A stretch of 64,000 nucleotides of DNA. Origin: Inhella gelatinilytica. GTDB taxonomy: Bacteria > Pseudomonadota > Gammaproteobacteria > Burkholderiales > Burkholderiaceae_C. The first letter of the stretch is position 1, and every line of letters begins with the position of its first letter. A program made the translations under genes and the position numbers. Positions 47,398 through 55,214 of the stretch are shown here, piece by piece. Under the pieces are notes generated by a model that ran no database searches, was not told the origin of the DNA, and saw only the letters and a list, made by a program, of their open reading frames with translations. The DNA is taken from the NCBI RefSeq assembly GCF_016093295.1, contig NZ_JAEDAL010000002.1, positions 580,754-644,753 on the forward strand, given 5' to 3'.

Positions 47398-48231
47398 TCA
47401 TCGAAGCAGTGAGAGCACCTGCTGGGGCATGGCGTTCGCCTGCGCGATCATCGACGTGCCCGCTTGTTGCAGGATCTGGGCGCGCGACAGGTTCGCCGTT
47501 TCCACGGCGAAGTCGGCGTCGGTAATCCGGCTGCGGGCGGCGGCTTGGTTTTCCGACGACACCATCAGGTTGCTGATCACGGCATCGAAGCGGTTCTGCA
47601 CGGCACCGTAGGTGGCGCGCTCGCCGTTCACCGTGCCGAGCGCGGTATCGATGTTGTCAATCACCGTGGCCAAGGCGGTGGCGTCACCGGTGAGGTTGCC
47701 GCCGGTCACTGCCGTGATGTTGGCGTTGCCGGTGAAGTCCGTCGTGGTGACGGTGATGATGTCGTTGGCCGTGGTGTTGGCGCCGACCTGGAACACCTTA
47801 TCCCCAGCGTTGGCGCCGACGATGGCCTGACCATTAAAGGTCGTTCCGCCCAGCACGCGGCCGATTTCCGCCCCAAGTTGCTGGTATTCCTTGTCCAGCG
47901 ACTGTTTGTCGGCATCGGTGTTGGTGGCATTGCGGGCCTGGACTGCCAGTTCACGCATGCGCTGCAGCGCATCGCCCACTTTGGAGAGCGCGCCTTCCGC
48001 CGTTTGGGCCAGCGAGATGCCGTCATTGGCATTGCGGATGGCCACATTCATGCCCCGAACTTGGGCATTCATGCGCTCCGAAATGGCCAGACCGGCGGCG
48101 TCATCCTTCGCGGAGTTGACGCGCAGACCCGAGGAGAGCCGCTGAACAGCAACCGTCAAGGCTTGCTGGCTTGAGGCTGCATTGCGCTGGGCGTTCAGCG
48201 AGGTGATGTTGGTATTGATAACTGCGGGCAT
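47398..48231 (-). CDS. fliC: Flagellin (first copy)
   Basis: A 277-residue short flagellin. It starts MPAVINTNITSLNAQRN, carries NVAIRNANDGISLAQTAEGAL and NATNTDADKQSLDKEYQQLGAEIGRVLGG, and ends AMPQQVLSLLR. It lacks the final glycine found in the other two. It has the best sigma-28-like promoter of the three and a leader of about 160 nt, so it may be the major filament subunit (inference). Confidence 0.95.
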   Translation of the reverse strand: MPAVINTNITSLNAQRNAASSQQALTVAVQRLSSGLRVNSAKDDAAGLAISERMNAQVRGMNVAIRNANDGISLAQTAEGALSKVGDALQRMRELAVQARNATNTDADKQSLDKEYQQLGAEIGRVLGGTTFNGQAIVGANAGDKVFQVGANTTANDIITVTTTDFTGNANITAVTGGNLTGDATALATVIDNIDTALGTVNGERATYGAVQNRFDAVISNLMVSSENQAAARSRITDADFAVETANLSRAQILQQAGTSMIAQANAMPQQVLSLLR

Positions 48232-48399
48232 GGTGCGTTCCTTTCAGTAATGAACAGGGCCCGGCTGGGCCGCAAGTGGAGGTTGCCCCCCGCTCCGGCG
48301 GCCTTTGGGCGTTCCGCGCCGACCTTTCGGTGTGGCTTGGGCGTCCCTGGGGCTGGGTCTGCCGGGCAACGAGATCCGTCACCAGATCCGTTGGATGCT

Positions 48400-48427
48400 G
48401 TATCGGAATGCCGCCGGAAAAACTTTA
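48400..48427 (-). promoter_or_regulatory. Sigma-28-like promoter ahead of the first flagellin
   Basis: On the minus strand a perfect -35 element TAAAGTTT (48420-48427) is followed after 12 bp by TCCGATAC (48400-48407). The spacing is one base longer than the consensus 11. The 416-bp stretch between this flagellin and the TPR gene holds this promoter, the divergent one at 48561-48587, and no gene that I can support. Confidence 0.65.
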
Positions 48428-48560
48428 GGACGACTTGTCAAGAGGGGGGATCTTTTGAAAAGAGGGGGTGAAAGCGGCCATATTTCCGCCCCTGTTTCTT
48501 GAGGGTAAGCAGTGGGGCAATGGCGGTTCATTTCAGCGGCTTGCGGCGGGCCCATCTGCC

Positions 48561-48587
48561 TAAAGTCAGCTGCAATTCGTCCGACGC
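48561..48587 (+). promoter_or_regulatory. Sigma-28-like promoter ahead of the TPR gene
   Basis: TAAAGTCA (48561-48568), 11 bp, then TCCGACGC (48580-48587). The -35 is nearly perfect (TAAAGT) and the -10 keeps CCGA. The start codon is about 60 bp downstream, which would make the TPR gene a late flagellar gene. Confidence 0.5.
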
Positions 48588-48647
48588 GCGCTGGCGCGCA
48601 GTGCTTCCTCATTGGGCGGATTTCTGCTCATCCCACAGGAGTGCCCA

Positions 48648-49148
48648 ATGTCTCTCGCAACTGTCCAACCCAACGAACTGGCCCGCACCATGGCCGCGAC
48701 AGGCGTGGTGCCCATGCCCGGCCAGTCCATGAACGAAGCCGTGGCTCTGTTGGCTGCGGCCCGCAACGCCGCGTACGCCGAAGCGGCCCGAGGTCGGCTG
48801 GGGCAAGGGGTTTCCCTGATTCTTCGGGCCATGGAATGCCAACCCATGAGCTTTGAATTGCAGAGCGACATGGCGGCGCTGTTGCTGTCGGCCGGCGAGT
48901 TGGCGCATGCGGTGTCCTATGCCCGCGCGGCGCTGCGCACGCAGCCCAAACACGGGCCGAGCCTGTATGCCCTGGGTTTTGCGCTGTCGGGCTTGGGCGA
49001 GGCCGAGGAGGCCGCGCGCACCTTGCGTCGCATCCTGCGGGGCGCCGCCCGAGCCTCGCTGCTGGCCGAGGCGCCGGAATTGCTCCCCTTGGTCAAGGCG
49101 GAATTGGGTCGCATTCAGCGCTTGCAGCGTCGGTCCCCTCGGGGGTGA
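48648..49148 (+). CDS. TPR-repeat protein between the flagellins and flhDC
   Basis: A 166-residue soluble protein without signal peptide. Residues about 65-135 form tetratricopeptide-like helical pairs (FELQSDMAALLLSAGELAHAVSYARAALRTQP, then SLYALGFALSGLGEAEEAARTLRRIL). ATG 48648 has AGGAG 7 nt upstream. Its place between the divergent flagellin and flhDC and the sigma-28-like promoter suggest a late flagellar role such as a glycosylation- or export-associated scaffold, but no function can be read directly. Confidence 0.75.
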   Translation: MSLATVQPNELARTMAATGVVPMPGQSMNEAVALLAAARNAAYAEAARGRLGQGVSLILRAMECQPMSFELQSDMAALLLSAGELAHAVSYARAALRTQPKHGPSLYALGFALSGLGEAEEAARTLRRILRGAARASLLAEAPELLPLVKAELGRIQRLQRRSPRG

Positions 49149-49168
49149 GGCGGCGGCCCTGACCGGTG

Positions 49169-49187
49169 TGTCAGATTTTTTCTGACA
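49169..49187 (+). terminator. Hairpin terminator candidate after the TPR gene
   Basis: TGTCAGA and TCTGACA form a perfect 7-bp stem around five T residues, 20 bp after the TPR stop. The T-run is in the loop, not after the stem, so its efficiency is uncertain. It may also lie in the long flhD leader. Confidence 0.45.
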
Positions 49188-49312
49188 GGCCACCCTGGTT
49201 TTGACGGACGTCGAGCTTGGAATGGGGCTGATTTCCCCATCTGCTCTGGGTTTTCAGAATTCGCTCCATGGCATCGCAACCCAGCGGTGCCGCCCCCAAC
49301 AAGGAGCGAGCC

Positions 49313-49636
49313 GTGAACACCGAGCAAATCCTGGCTGAAATTCGCGAAACGAATCTTTCTTACCTGATGCTGGCTCAGGGCCTGATTCGCGCGGATCGCG
49401 AACAGGCCCTGTACCGCCTGGGCGTTTCCGAGGAAGTGGCTGACCTGCTGGCCCAACTCTCGCCGGCGCAGGTCATGAAGCTGGCCGGTTCGAGCACGCT
49501 CCTGTGCCGCTTCCGCATGGAAGACGATTTGGTGTGGAACCTGCTGACCAGTAACCACAAGCCCACGGTCAACGAGCAATCGTCCAAGCTGCATGCCTCG
49601 ATCTTGATGGCGGGCCGCCACTCCGAAGCCCTGTAA
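49313..49636 (+). CDS. flhD: Flagellar master transcription activator FlhD
   Basis: A 107-residue subunit of the FlhD4C2 activator that starts the flagellar cascade. EQILAEIRETNLSYLMLAQGLIRAD is highly conserved, as is ALYRLGVSEEVADLLAQLSPAQVMKLA. I choose the GTG at 49313 because it gives the usual N-terminus (NTEQIL) and AAGGAG stands 6 nt before it; the ATG at 49268 would add 15 residues without homology. flhC follows after 10 bp. Confidence 0.94.
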   Translation: MNTEQILAEIRETNLSYLMLAQGLIRADREQALYRLGVSEEVADLLAQLSPAQVMKLAGSSTLLCRFRMEDDLVWNLLTSNHKPTVNEQSSKLHASILMAGRHSEAL

Positions 49637-49646
49637 GGAGATCACC

Positions 49647-50183
49647 ATGCCCCGCGTCAAGAGCATCCTTTCCGAAGCCAAGCAAATCGAACGCGCGGTC
49701 ACGCTCATCCAGTTGGGGGCGCGTCTGCAGGTGTTGGAGTCGGAAACCGACCTCAGCTATGAGCGCCTGCTGCGTCTGTACAAAGAGGTGTCGGGCCGCT
49801 CGCCGTCAAAAGGCCAGCTCCCGTTCTCCACGGACTGGTTCATGACCTGGCAGCCCAATATTCATGCCTCGCTGTTCCTGAACATCCACGAGTACCTGAA
49901 CAAGGCAGCCGCGTTGGATGAAATTGACACGGTGATCAAGGCGTACAAGCTGTACTTGGAACATGCTCAGGCGCAAAGCATCGAGCCGCTGCTGTCGGTC
50001 ACCCGGGCCTGGCGACTGGTCAAGTTCATCGACAATGGCATGCTGACGCTGACGCCGTGCGCCAAGTGCGGTGGGCACTTCGTGACCCATCCCCACGAGA
50101 TCTCGCGGCACTATGTTTGTGGTCTGTGCAATCCGCCTGCGCGAGCCGGCAAAGGCCGTGGCGCCGAGCCCTTGGCGCATTGA
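49647..50183 (+). CDS. flhC: Flagellar master transcription activator FlhC
   Basis: A 178-residue DNA-binding subunit of FlhD4C2. The helical N-terminus (ERAVTLIQLGARLQVLESETDLSYERLLRLYKEV) is followed by the zinc site with C138, C141, C158 and C161 (PCAKCG...VCGLC). It is translated from the flhD message. Confidence 0.96.
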   Translation: MPRVKSILSEAKQIERAVTLIQLGARLQVLESETDLSYERLLRLYKEVSGRSPSKGQLPFSTDWFMTWQPNIHASLFLNIHEYLNKAAALDEIDTVIKAYKLYLEHAQAQSIEPLLSVTRAWRLVKFIDNGMLTLTPCAKCGGHFVTHPHEISRHYVCGLCNPPARAGKGRGAEPLAH

Positions 50184-50951
50184 TTGATCCACCGCCCCTT
50201 GCTGGGCATTGCCCCTGCTGTCTCCTTGTCCTGGAATCCGCCCATTTCCATTTGGCCCTTTTCGGCGCTGTTGGCCTGGGCTGCGGCATGGGTTGTTGGG
50301 GTGAGCGTAGGGGGGGCATGGGGGGCGGCGTTGGCCGGATTGACCTGCGCCGGTTTGGCGGGGTTGCATCGCCGACCGGCTCGCCGGTGGATTACGTTAT
50401 TGGGCTTGCCGGTGGCCTATGGCTTGGTGAGTGCCGCGATCCCCGCGTGGATTTGGCTGCTGAGTGCGGTGCTGATACTCGTGCTGTATCCCCCCAACCG
50501 ATGGGGCGAAGCGCCGCTCTATTTGACGCCCGCTTCGGCGCTGTCCGGAGTCGGGTTGCAACTTCAACTTCCCTCGGGCGGGCGGGGGTTGGACGCCGGG
50601 TGCGGCAGTGGAGCCGGACTGCGCGCCTTGCGCCGTGAGTGGCCTCAGTTGGTGTGGTCCGGAACAGAGGCCAGCGCTCTGTTGGCGCAGTGGACCCGGT
50701 GGCGCTGCCCGTGGGCGACCATTCGTTGTGGCGATTTGTGGCTGGACGACTGGCGCAGCGAAACGCTGGTTTATGTGTTCCTGCGCCCCGAATCGATGGA
50801 AAAGGTGCGAGAAAAAGCCCGCGCCGAGCTTCAGCCGGGCGCCTGCCTGCTCAGCTTGGATTTTCCGCTGCCCGATGTGAAACCCAGCGCCAGTTGGCCT
50901 GCGGGTGGGCGGCACCGGCTGTATCTTTATCGCGCCGAAGCCTTGAATTGA
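50184..50951 (+). CDS. Membrane-anchored class I methyltransferase-like protein
   Basis: About 255 residues. The N-terminal half has three or four hydrophobic helices (about 25-60 and 69-102). A Rossmann methyltransferase domain then starts with the SAM loop LDAGCGSGAGL (D137 onward), followed by GTEASALL, IRCGDLWL and LLSLDFPLPD. Its substrate is unknown. The frame opens immediately after the flhC stop with TTG; the true start could be slightly later. Located between flhC and motA, it may modify a flagellar or envelope component (inference from position only). Confidence 0.65.
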   Translation: MIHRPLLGIAPAVSLSWNPPISIWPFSALLAWAAAWVVGVSVGGAWGAALAGLTCAGLAGLHRRPARRWITLLGLPVAYGLVSAAIPAWIWLLSAVLILVLYPPNRWGEAPLYLTPASALSGVGLQLQLPSGGRGLDAGCGSGAGLRALRREWPQLVWSGTEASALLAQWTRWRCPWATIRCGDLWLDDWRSETLVYVFLRPESMEKVREKARAELQPGACLLSLDFPLPDVKPSASWPAGGRHRLYLYRAEALN

Positions 50952-51002
50952 GACGGCCAAGGGGGCTGTTTGTGCCGCGATCGGCGTGCGATTGCTTGCA
51001 CA

Positions 51003-51036
51003 ATGGGGCGGTCCATCGCTTCCTTTAGCGCCCCAT
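51003..51036 (+). promoter_or_regulatory. Inverted repeat covering the motA start codon
   Basis: ATGGGGCG (51003-51010) and CGCCCCAT (51029-51036) are perfect 8-bp complements. The right arm includes the first two bases of the motA ATG (51035). No Shine-Dalgarno-like purine run precedes this ATG. A hairpin here could hold down translation of motA. Confidence 0.4.
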
Positions 51037-51892
51037 GTTCGTCATCATCGGCTGGGTTCTTATGCTGATTTGCGTGTTCGGTGTGTTCATCGTTCACGGA
51101 GGCAACATCAGTGTTATTTTGAAAGCGCTCCCCTTTGAGATGACCACCATCTTCGGGGCGGCTATTGGCGCTTTCTTGGCTAACAACCAAATGCCCGTTG
51201 TCAAAGCGGCAGCGGCGGGGGTCGGCCTGTGCTTTAAAGGCAGCAAATACACCAAAGACCGGTACATGGAATTGCTGGCGCTGCTGTATGACATCCTCCA
51301 GAAAGCGCGCAAAGAAGGCCTGATGTCCATCGAGAAAGACGTCGAGGACCCGCACAACTCCCCCCTGTTTCAAAAATATCCGAATGTGGGCCACGACCAC
51401 CATGTGACCGAGTTCGTCACGGACTACCTTCGCATGATGGTGAGCGGCAACCTCAATGCCCATGAGATTGAGGCGCTCATGGATGCCGAGATTGAGACCC
51501 ACCACCACGAAGCCCACGCGCCGGTGGCCGCCCTGCAGCGGCTGGCGGGTGGCTTGCCCGCCTTCGGGATCGTGGCGGCTGTCTTGGGTGTGGTGAACAC
51601 CATGGGCTCTGTGGGGCAGCCGCCCGCGGTGTTGGGGGGCATGATTGGTTCCGCGCTGGTTGGAACCTTTCTCGGGATCTTTTTGGCCTATGGCATGGCT
51701 GAGCCTCTGGCTGGCTTGCTGGAACAGAAGTTGGATGAGGCCGGCAAGGAGTTGGTCTGCATCAAGACCACGCTCCTGGCCTCAATGCAGGGCTATGCCC
51801 CCCAAGTGGCCATCGAGTTCGGTCGCAAGGTTCTGTACAGCAACGTGCGTCCGACCTTCGTGGAGTTGGAAGCGCACGTGAAGAAGAAGTAA
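51035..51892 (+). CDS. motA: Flagellar motor stator protein MotA
   Basis: A 285-residue proton-channel subunit of the stator. It has four TM helices (about 2-20, 33-52, 170-192, 203-225) and the large cytoplasmic loop that contacts FliG (KAREGLMSIEKDVEDP, LMDAEIETHHHEA). The proline-containing TM3 text AGGLPAFGIVAAVLGVVNTMG is typical. It starts FVIIGWVLM at 51035. motB follows after 12 bp. Confidence 0.96.
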   Translation: MFVIIGWVLMLICVFGVFIVHGGNISVILKALPFEMTTIFGAAIGAFLANNQMPVVKAAAAGVGLCFKGSKYTKDRYMELLALLYDILQKARKEGLMSIEKDVEDPHNSPLFQKYPNVGHDHHVTEFVTDYLRMMVSGNLNAHEIEALMDAEIETHHHEAHAPVAALQRLAGGLPAFGIVAAVLGVVNTMGSVGQPPAVLGGMIGSALVGTFLGIFLAYGMAEPLAGLLEQKLDEAGKELVCIKTTLLASMQGYAPQVAIEFGRKVLYSNVRPTFVELEAHVKKK

Positions 51893-51904
51893 GGGTGGTC
51901 CGCC

Positions 51905-52822
51905 ATGGCCGGCGATACCAAAAAACTCCAGCCCATCATTGTCAAGAAGATCAAGAAGGGCGGTCACGGGGCTCATGGCGGTGCATGGAAGATCGCCTAC
52001 GCCGACTTCGTGACCGCCATGATGGCGTTCTTCTTGTTGATGTGGCTGCTGGGCTCAACCACCGAGGGCGACAAGAAGGGCATTGCGGACTACTTCAGCT
52101 CGCCACTCAAGATTGCGATGTTCGGTGGGTCGGGCTCGGGTGATGCCTCTTCCGTCGTGAAGGGAGGAGGCAAAGACCTGTCGCGAGAAACCGGTCAGGT
52201 CAAGGAAGGCGAGACCGAAGCCAAGAAGAAGTTGTACAACCTAAAGGCGCTGAAAGAAGAGCAGCGTCGTGCGGAGCGCTCGCGCCTGGAAGAGTTGAAG
52301 AAGAAGGTCGAAGAGAAAATTTCTCAAAGCGCAGGGTTGGCCTCTTTGGGCGGGCAGATCAAGCTAGACATGACCAAAGAGGGGCTGCGAATTCAAATCG
52401 TCGACCAGGGCAATCGGCCGATGTTCGATTCCGGCTCGGCGGTGGTGAAGCCCTACATGCGCGAGCTGTTGCAAGAACTCGGCGCGGTGCTGGCGGAGGT
52501 GCCCAATCGCCTGACCATTGAGGGGCACACGGATGCGCAAGCCTTCGCCGGGGGAACACGCGGCTACAGCAACTGGGAATTGAGCGCCGATCGCGCCAAT
52601 GCGTCACGTCGAGACTTGGTGGCTGGGGGTTTGCCCGAGGCGCGAATGTTGCGCGTTCAGGGCCTGGCTTCGAGTAAGCTTCTTGACGCCCAAGCCCCGG
52701 AAAGCCCTGTGAACCGCCGGATCAGCATCATCGTGATGAACCGGGACGCCGAGGACGCGGTATTGAAAAACTTGAGCGACGAGGAAGAGCCCCCGAGCCC
52801 TCCGGCGTCGACGCCTGAATGA
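51905..52822 (+). CDS. motB: Flagellar motor stator protein MotB
   Basis: A 305-residue stator subunit. The single TM helix (about 31-50) contains the proton-accepting D34 in KIAYADFVTAMMAFFLLMW. A charged linker/plug region (about 85-140) leads to a C-terminal OmpA-like peptidoglycan-binding domain (LTIEGHTDAQ, NWELSADRANASRRDLVAGGL, NRRISIIVMNRD). It works with MotA; the acidic-residue TM text fits the proton-driven type. Confidence 0.96.
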   Translation: MAGDTKKLQPIIVKKIKKGGHGAHGGAWKIAYADFVTAMMAFFLLMWLLGSTTEGDKKGIADYFSSPLKIAMFGGSGSGDASSVVKGGGKDLSRETGQVKEGETEAKKKLYNLKALKEEQRRAERSRLEELKKKVEEKISQSAGLASLGGQIKLDMTKEGLRIQIVDQGNRPMFDSGSAVVKPYMRELLQELGAVLAEVPNRLTIEGHTDAQAFAGGTRGYSNWELSADRANASRRDLVAGGLPEARMLRVQGLASSKLLDAQAPESPVNRRISIIVMNRDAEDAVLKNLSDEEEPPSPPASTPE

Positions 52823-52840
52823 GACTGGAAGGATTGACCC

Positions 52841-53230
52841 ATGAGCAGTGACATGCGGTTTCTGATCGTTGACGACTTCTCCACCATGCGCCGCATCGTG
52901 CGGGGCCTGCTCAAAGAGATTGGCTACACCAATGCGGAAGAAGCGGAAGACGGTGCTGAAGCTTTGACTTTGTTGCGTGCCTCGAAGTTTGATTTCGTGG
53001 TCAGCGACATCAACATGCCCAACATGACGGGCTTTGAGCTGCTCAAGGCCATCAAGGAAGACGCCAACCTCAAGCACCTGCCGGTGCTGATGGTCACCGC
53101 CGAAGCCCGCAAAGAAGATATCGTCCTGGCCGCCCAAACCGGGGCTGCAGGCTACATCGTCAAGCCATTCACCAAGGCCACGCTCGAAGAGAAGGTCCAG
53201 AAGATCATTCAAAAGATGCAAGGCGCCTGA
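52841..53230 (+). CDS. cheY: Chemotaxis response regulator CheY
   Basis: A 129-residue receiver that binds FliM when phosphorylated. It has D11/D12, phospho-acceptor D56 ([10 protein letters not shown]), T86 and K108 (KPF), and closely follows E. coli CheY ([22 protein letters not shown]). Paired with cheZ 28 bp downstream, this is the motor-acting CheY, distinct from the receiver gene at 23203. Confidence 0.97.
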   Translation: MSSDMRFLIVDDFSTMRRIVRGLLKEIGYTNAEEAEDGAEALTLLRASKFDFVVSDINMPNMTGFELLKAIKEDANLKHLPVLMVTAEARKEDIVLAAQTGAAGYIVKPFTKATLEEKVQKIIQKMQGA

Positions 53231-53258
53231 GCCTTCTTCTTCAACACGGAGAAAAACC

Positions 53259-53891
53259 ATGGAGATGGAAGAGCTCGCCAAACTGGCCCAGGGCCAGGCG
53301 CTGACGGTGGACCCAGCGGTGTTTCAGCAGCTGGGCACGATCACCCGTCTGCTGCACGACACCATGGAGCAACTGGGCGTTATGCCCAAATTGCAGGTGG
53401 CGACCGACGGATTGCCCGATGCGCGCAGCCGCCTGACTTACATCGCCGACAAGACGGCCAATGCCGCCAACAAGGTGCTGAACTCGGTCGATCAAGCCAA
53501 GCATGAGCACGAAGCCATCGCTTCGGCGACCCGTGAGTTGGCGGCCAAACTCACGGCCGATCCCGTTCGCGCGGTAGCCAGTGGGGCGGTCATGAACTTC
53601 GTGACGGAGGTTGAGGGCAAGACGGCCAAAATCGACCAGCACCTGACCGACATCATGATGGCCCAGGACTTCCATGACCTGACGGGCCAGGTGGTGAAGA
53701 AGGTGGTCCAACTGACCAGTGACCTGGAGGACAGCTTGGTGAAGCTGCTGGTGCAGGTGGTGCCGCCCGATCAGCGCGAAAAGGTGAGCCAGGAAGTGCT
53801 TCAGGGCCCCGTGGTGAACCCGGAGGGTCGTGTGGACGTGGTCCAGAACCAGAGCGAAGTGGACGATCTGTTGGCCTCGCTGGGCTTCTAA
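53259..53891 (+). CDS. cheZ: CheY-P phosphatase CheZ
   Basis: A 210-residue helical phosphatase. The catalytic pair D140/Q144 is in MMAQDFHDLTGQVVKKV, and the CheY-binding tail is EVDDLLASLGF. Length is normal. It ends the motA-motB-cheY-cheZ series and is followed by a strong terminator. Confidence 0.97.
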   Translation: MEMEELAKLAQGQALTVDPAVFQQLGTITRLLHDTMEQLGVMPKLQVATDGLPDARSRLTYIADKTANAANKVLNSVDQAKHEHEAIASATRELAAKLTADPVRAVASGAVMNFVTEVEGKTAKIDQHLTDIMMAQDFHDLTGQVVKKVVQLTSDLEDSLVKLLVQVVPPDQREKVSQEVLQGPVVNPEGRVDVVQNQSEVDDLLASLGF

Positions 53892-53918
53892 GACGCGCGC
53901 GGCGCGGGAAGACGCCAG

Positions 53919-53945
53919 ACGGGAGGCTGTGGCCTCCCGTTTGCA
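53919..53945 (+). terminator. Terminator after cheZ
   Basis: ACGGGAGGC and GCCTCCCGT form a perfect 9-bp stem (53919-53927, 53932-53940) around TGTG, followed by TTTGCATTT. It begins 27 bp past the cheZ stop and separates this transcript from flhB. Confidence 0.85.
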
Positions 53946-54050
53946 TTTCGGGAACTGGGCGGTTTTCCCCGGCCTTTTCTCGCTCAAGTTTGCAGGGCAC
54001 CTCAGAAGAATGGACGGACCCGGTTGGCATGACGCCGCCGGGCTCCTTCC

Positions 54051-55214
54051 ATGGCTGAAAAAGACGCCCACGACCACAACTTACCGGCCTCACAGCGCAA
54101 GATCCGAAAGGCGCGTGAGGAAGGCCAACTGCCGCGCTCGCGGGACTTGGCCCATGCCATGGTGCTGGTAGCCCTGGCTGGGCTGGCTTGGGCGTGGCTG
54201 CCGGGGGCTGCGCAGCAGTGGCGTCAATGGATGGCCGAGGGCCTGCATTTCAATGCTCAGACCCTCAGCCACCCGGCGGTGATGCAGCAAACATTGGCCG
54301 AGACGGGTGTGCATTTGGCCCAGACGATCGGGTTCATCGGTACCGTGATTGGCGGTGCCGCCGTGGCGTCGCAATTGGCTTTGGGCGGCTGGAACTTCAC
54401 GCTCAAAGCCCTGGGGCCGCGCTGGAACTTGCTCGACCCCATCAGCGGCATCGGGCGCTTGTTTTCCGGGCAAAACGCGGGTACGGCGCTGAAGGCGGTT
54501 CTGCTGGCGCTGCTTTTGGGGGCCGTCGCGGTGGGGGTGCTGAACCAGCGCTTGGAGCGGTACATCGAGTTGATGGCCGTACCCCTTGAACAAGCCATCG
54601 GGCAAGTCGGTCAGGTGCTGCTGGGGGGGCTGATGGCGTTGGTCGTGGCCTTGGTGGCTTACGCGGCGCTGGATGTGCCCTTGCAGCGTCAGTTGTACCT
54701 GCGCCGCCTGCGCATGAGTCGCGTCGAAGTCAAGCAGGAACACAAAGAAACCGAGGGCTCACCGGAAGTCAAACAGCGCCAGCGCGCCCGCATGCGCGAG
54801 CTCACCCGCCAACGCATGATGGCGGCCGTGCCCAAGGCCGACTTGGTCGTGATGAACCCCACCCACTACGCCGTGGCCTTGAAGTACGACGAAACGAAAG
54901 ATGCCGCCCCGCGCGTGGTGGCCAAAGGGGCCGATCTGCTGGCCCTGCGCATTCGCGATGTGGCCAAGGACCACAAAGTGCCAGTGCTCCAAGCGCCAGC
55001 CCTGGCCCGTGCGTTGTTTGCCCACGCCAAGCTGGATCGCGAAGTGCCCATGAGCTTGTTCTCTGCCGTGGCCCAAGTGCTCGCCTGGCTCTACCAGGTT
55101 CGCAATGCTCAGCCGGGCCGTGAGCCGCCCGCGCCCAACCCGACCGTGCCGCAGGGCCTGGACCCGCACGAAGCGGACGCGCAACCGCATGAAGATGATG
55201 AGGCGCTGACATGA
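54051..55214 (+). CDS. flhB: Flagellar export switch protein FlhB
   Basis: A 387-residue inner-membrane protein that switches export from rod/hook to filament substrates. It has the start AEKDAHDHNLPASQRKIRKAREEGQLPRSRDL, four TM helices (about 33-53, 90-112, 140-162, 185-210), and the autocleavage motif NPTH (in VVMNPTHYAVALKY, about residue 270). The C-terminal tail is Pro/Glu-rich and variable. Its stop overlaps the flhA start as ATGA. Confidence 0.96.
   Translation: MAEKDAHDHNLPASQRKIRKAREEGQLPRSRDLAHAMVLVALAGLAWAWLPGAAQQWRQWMAEGLHFNAQTLSHPAVMQQTLAETGVHLAQTIGFIGTVIGGAAVASQLALGGWNFTLKALGPRWNLLDPISGIGRLFSGQNAGTALKAVLLALLLGAVAVGVLNQRLERYIELMAVPLEQAIGQVGQVLLGGLMALVVALVAYAALDVPLQRQLYLRRLRMSRVEVKQEHKETEGSPEVKQRQRARMRELTRQRMMAAVPKADLVVMNPTHYAVALKYDETKDAAPRVVAKGADLLALRIRDVAKDHKVPVLQAPALARALFAHAKLDREVPMSLFSAVAQVLAWLYQVRNAQPGREPPAPNPTVPQGLDPHEADAQPHEDDEALT

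Noticed and set aside
49268..49312. FlhD start at the upstream ATG
   Set aside because: The extra 15 residues have no homology, and the GTG at 49313 has a well-placed AAGGAG and gives the family N-terminus.
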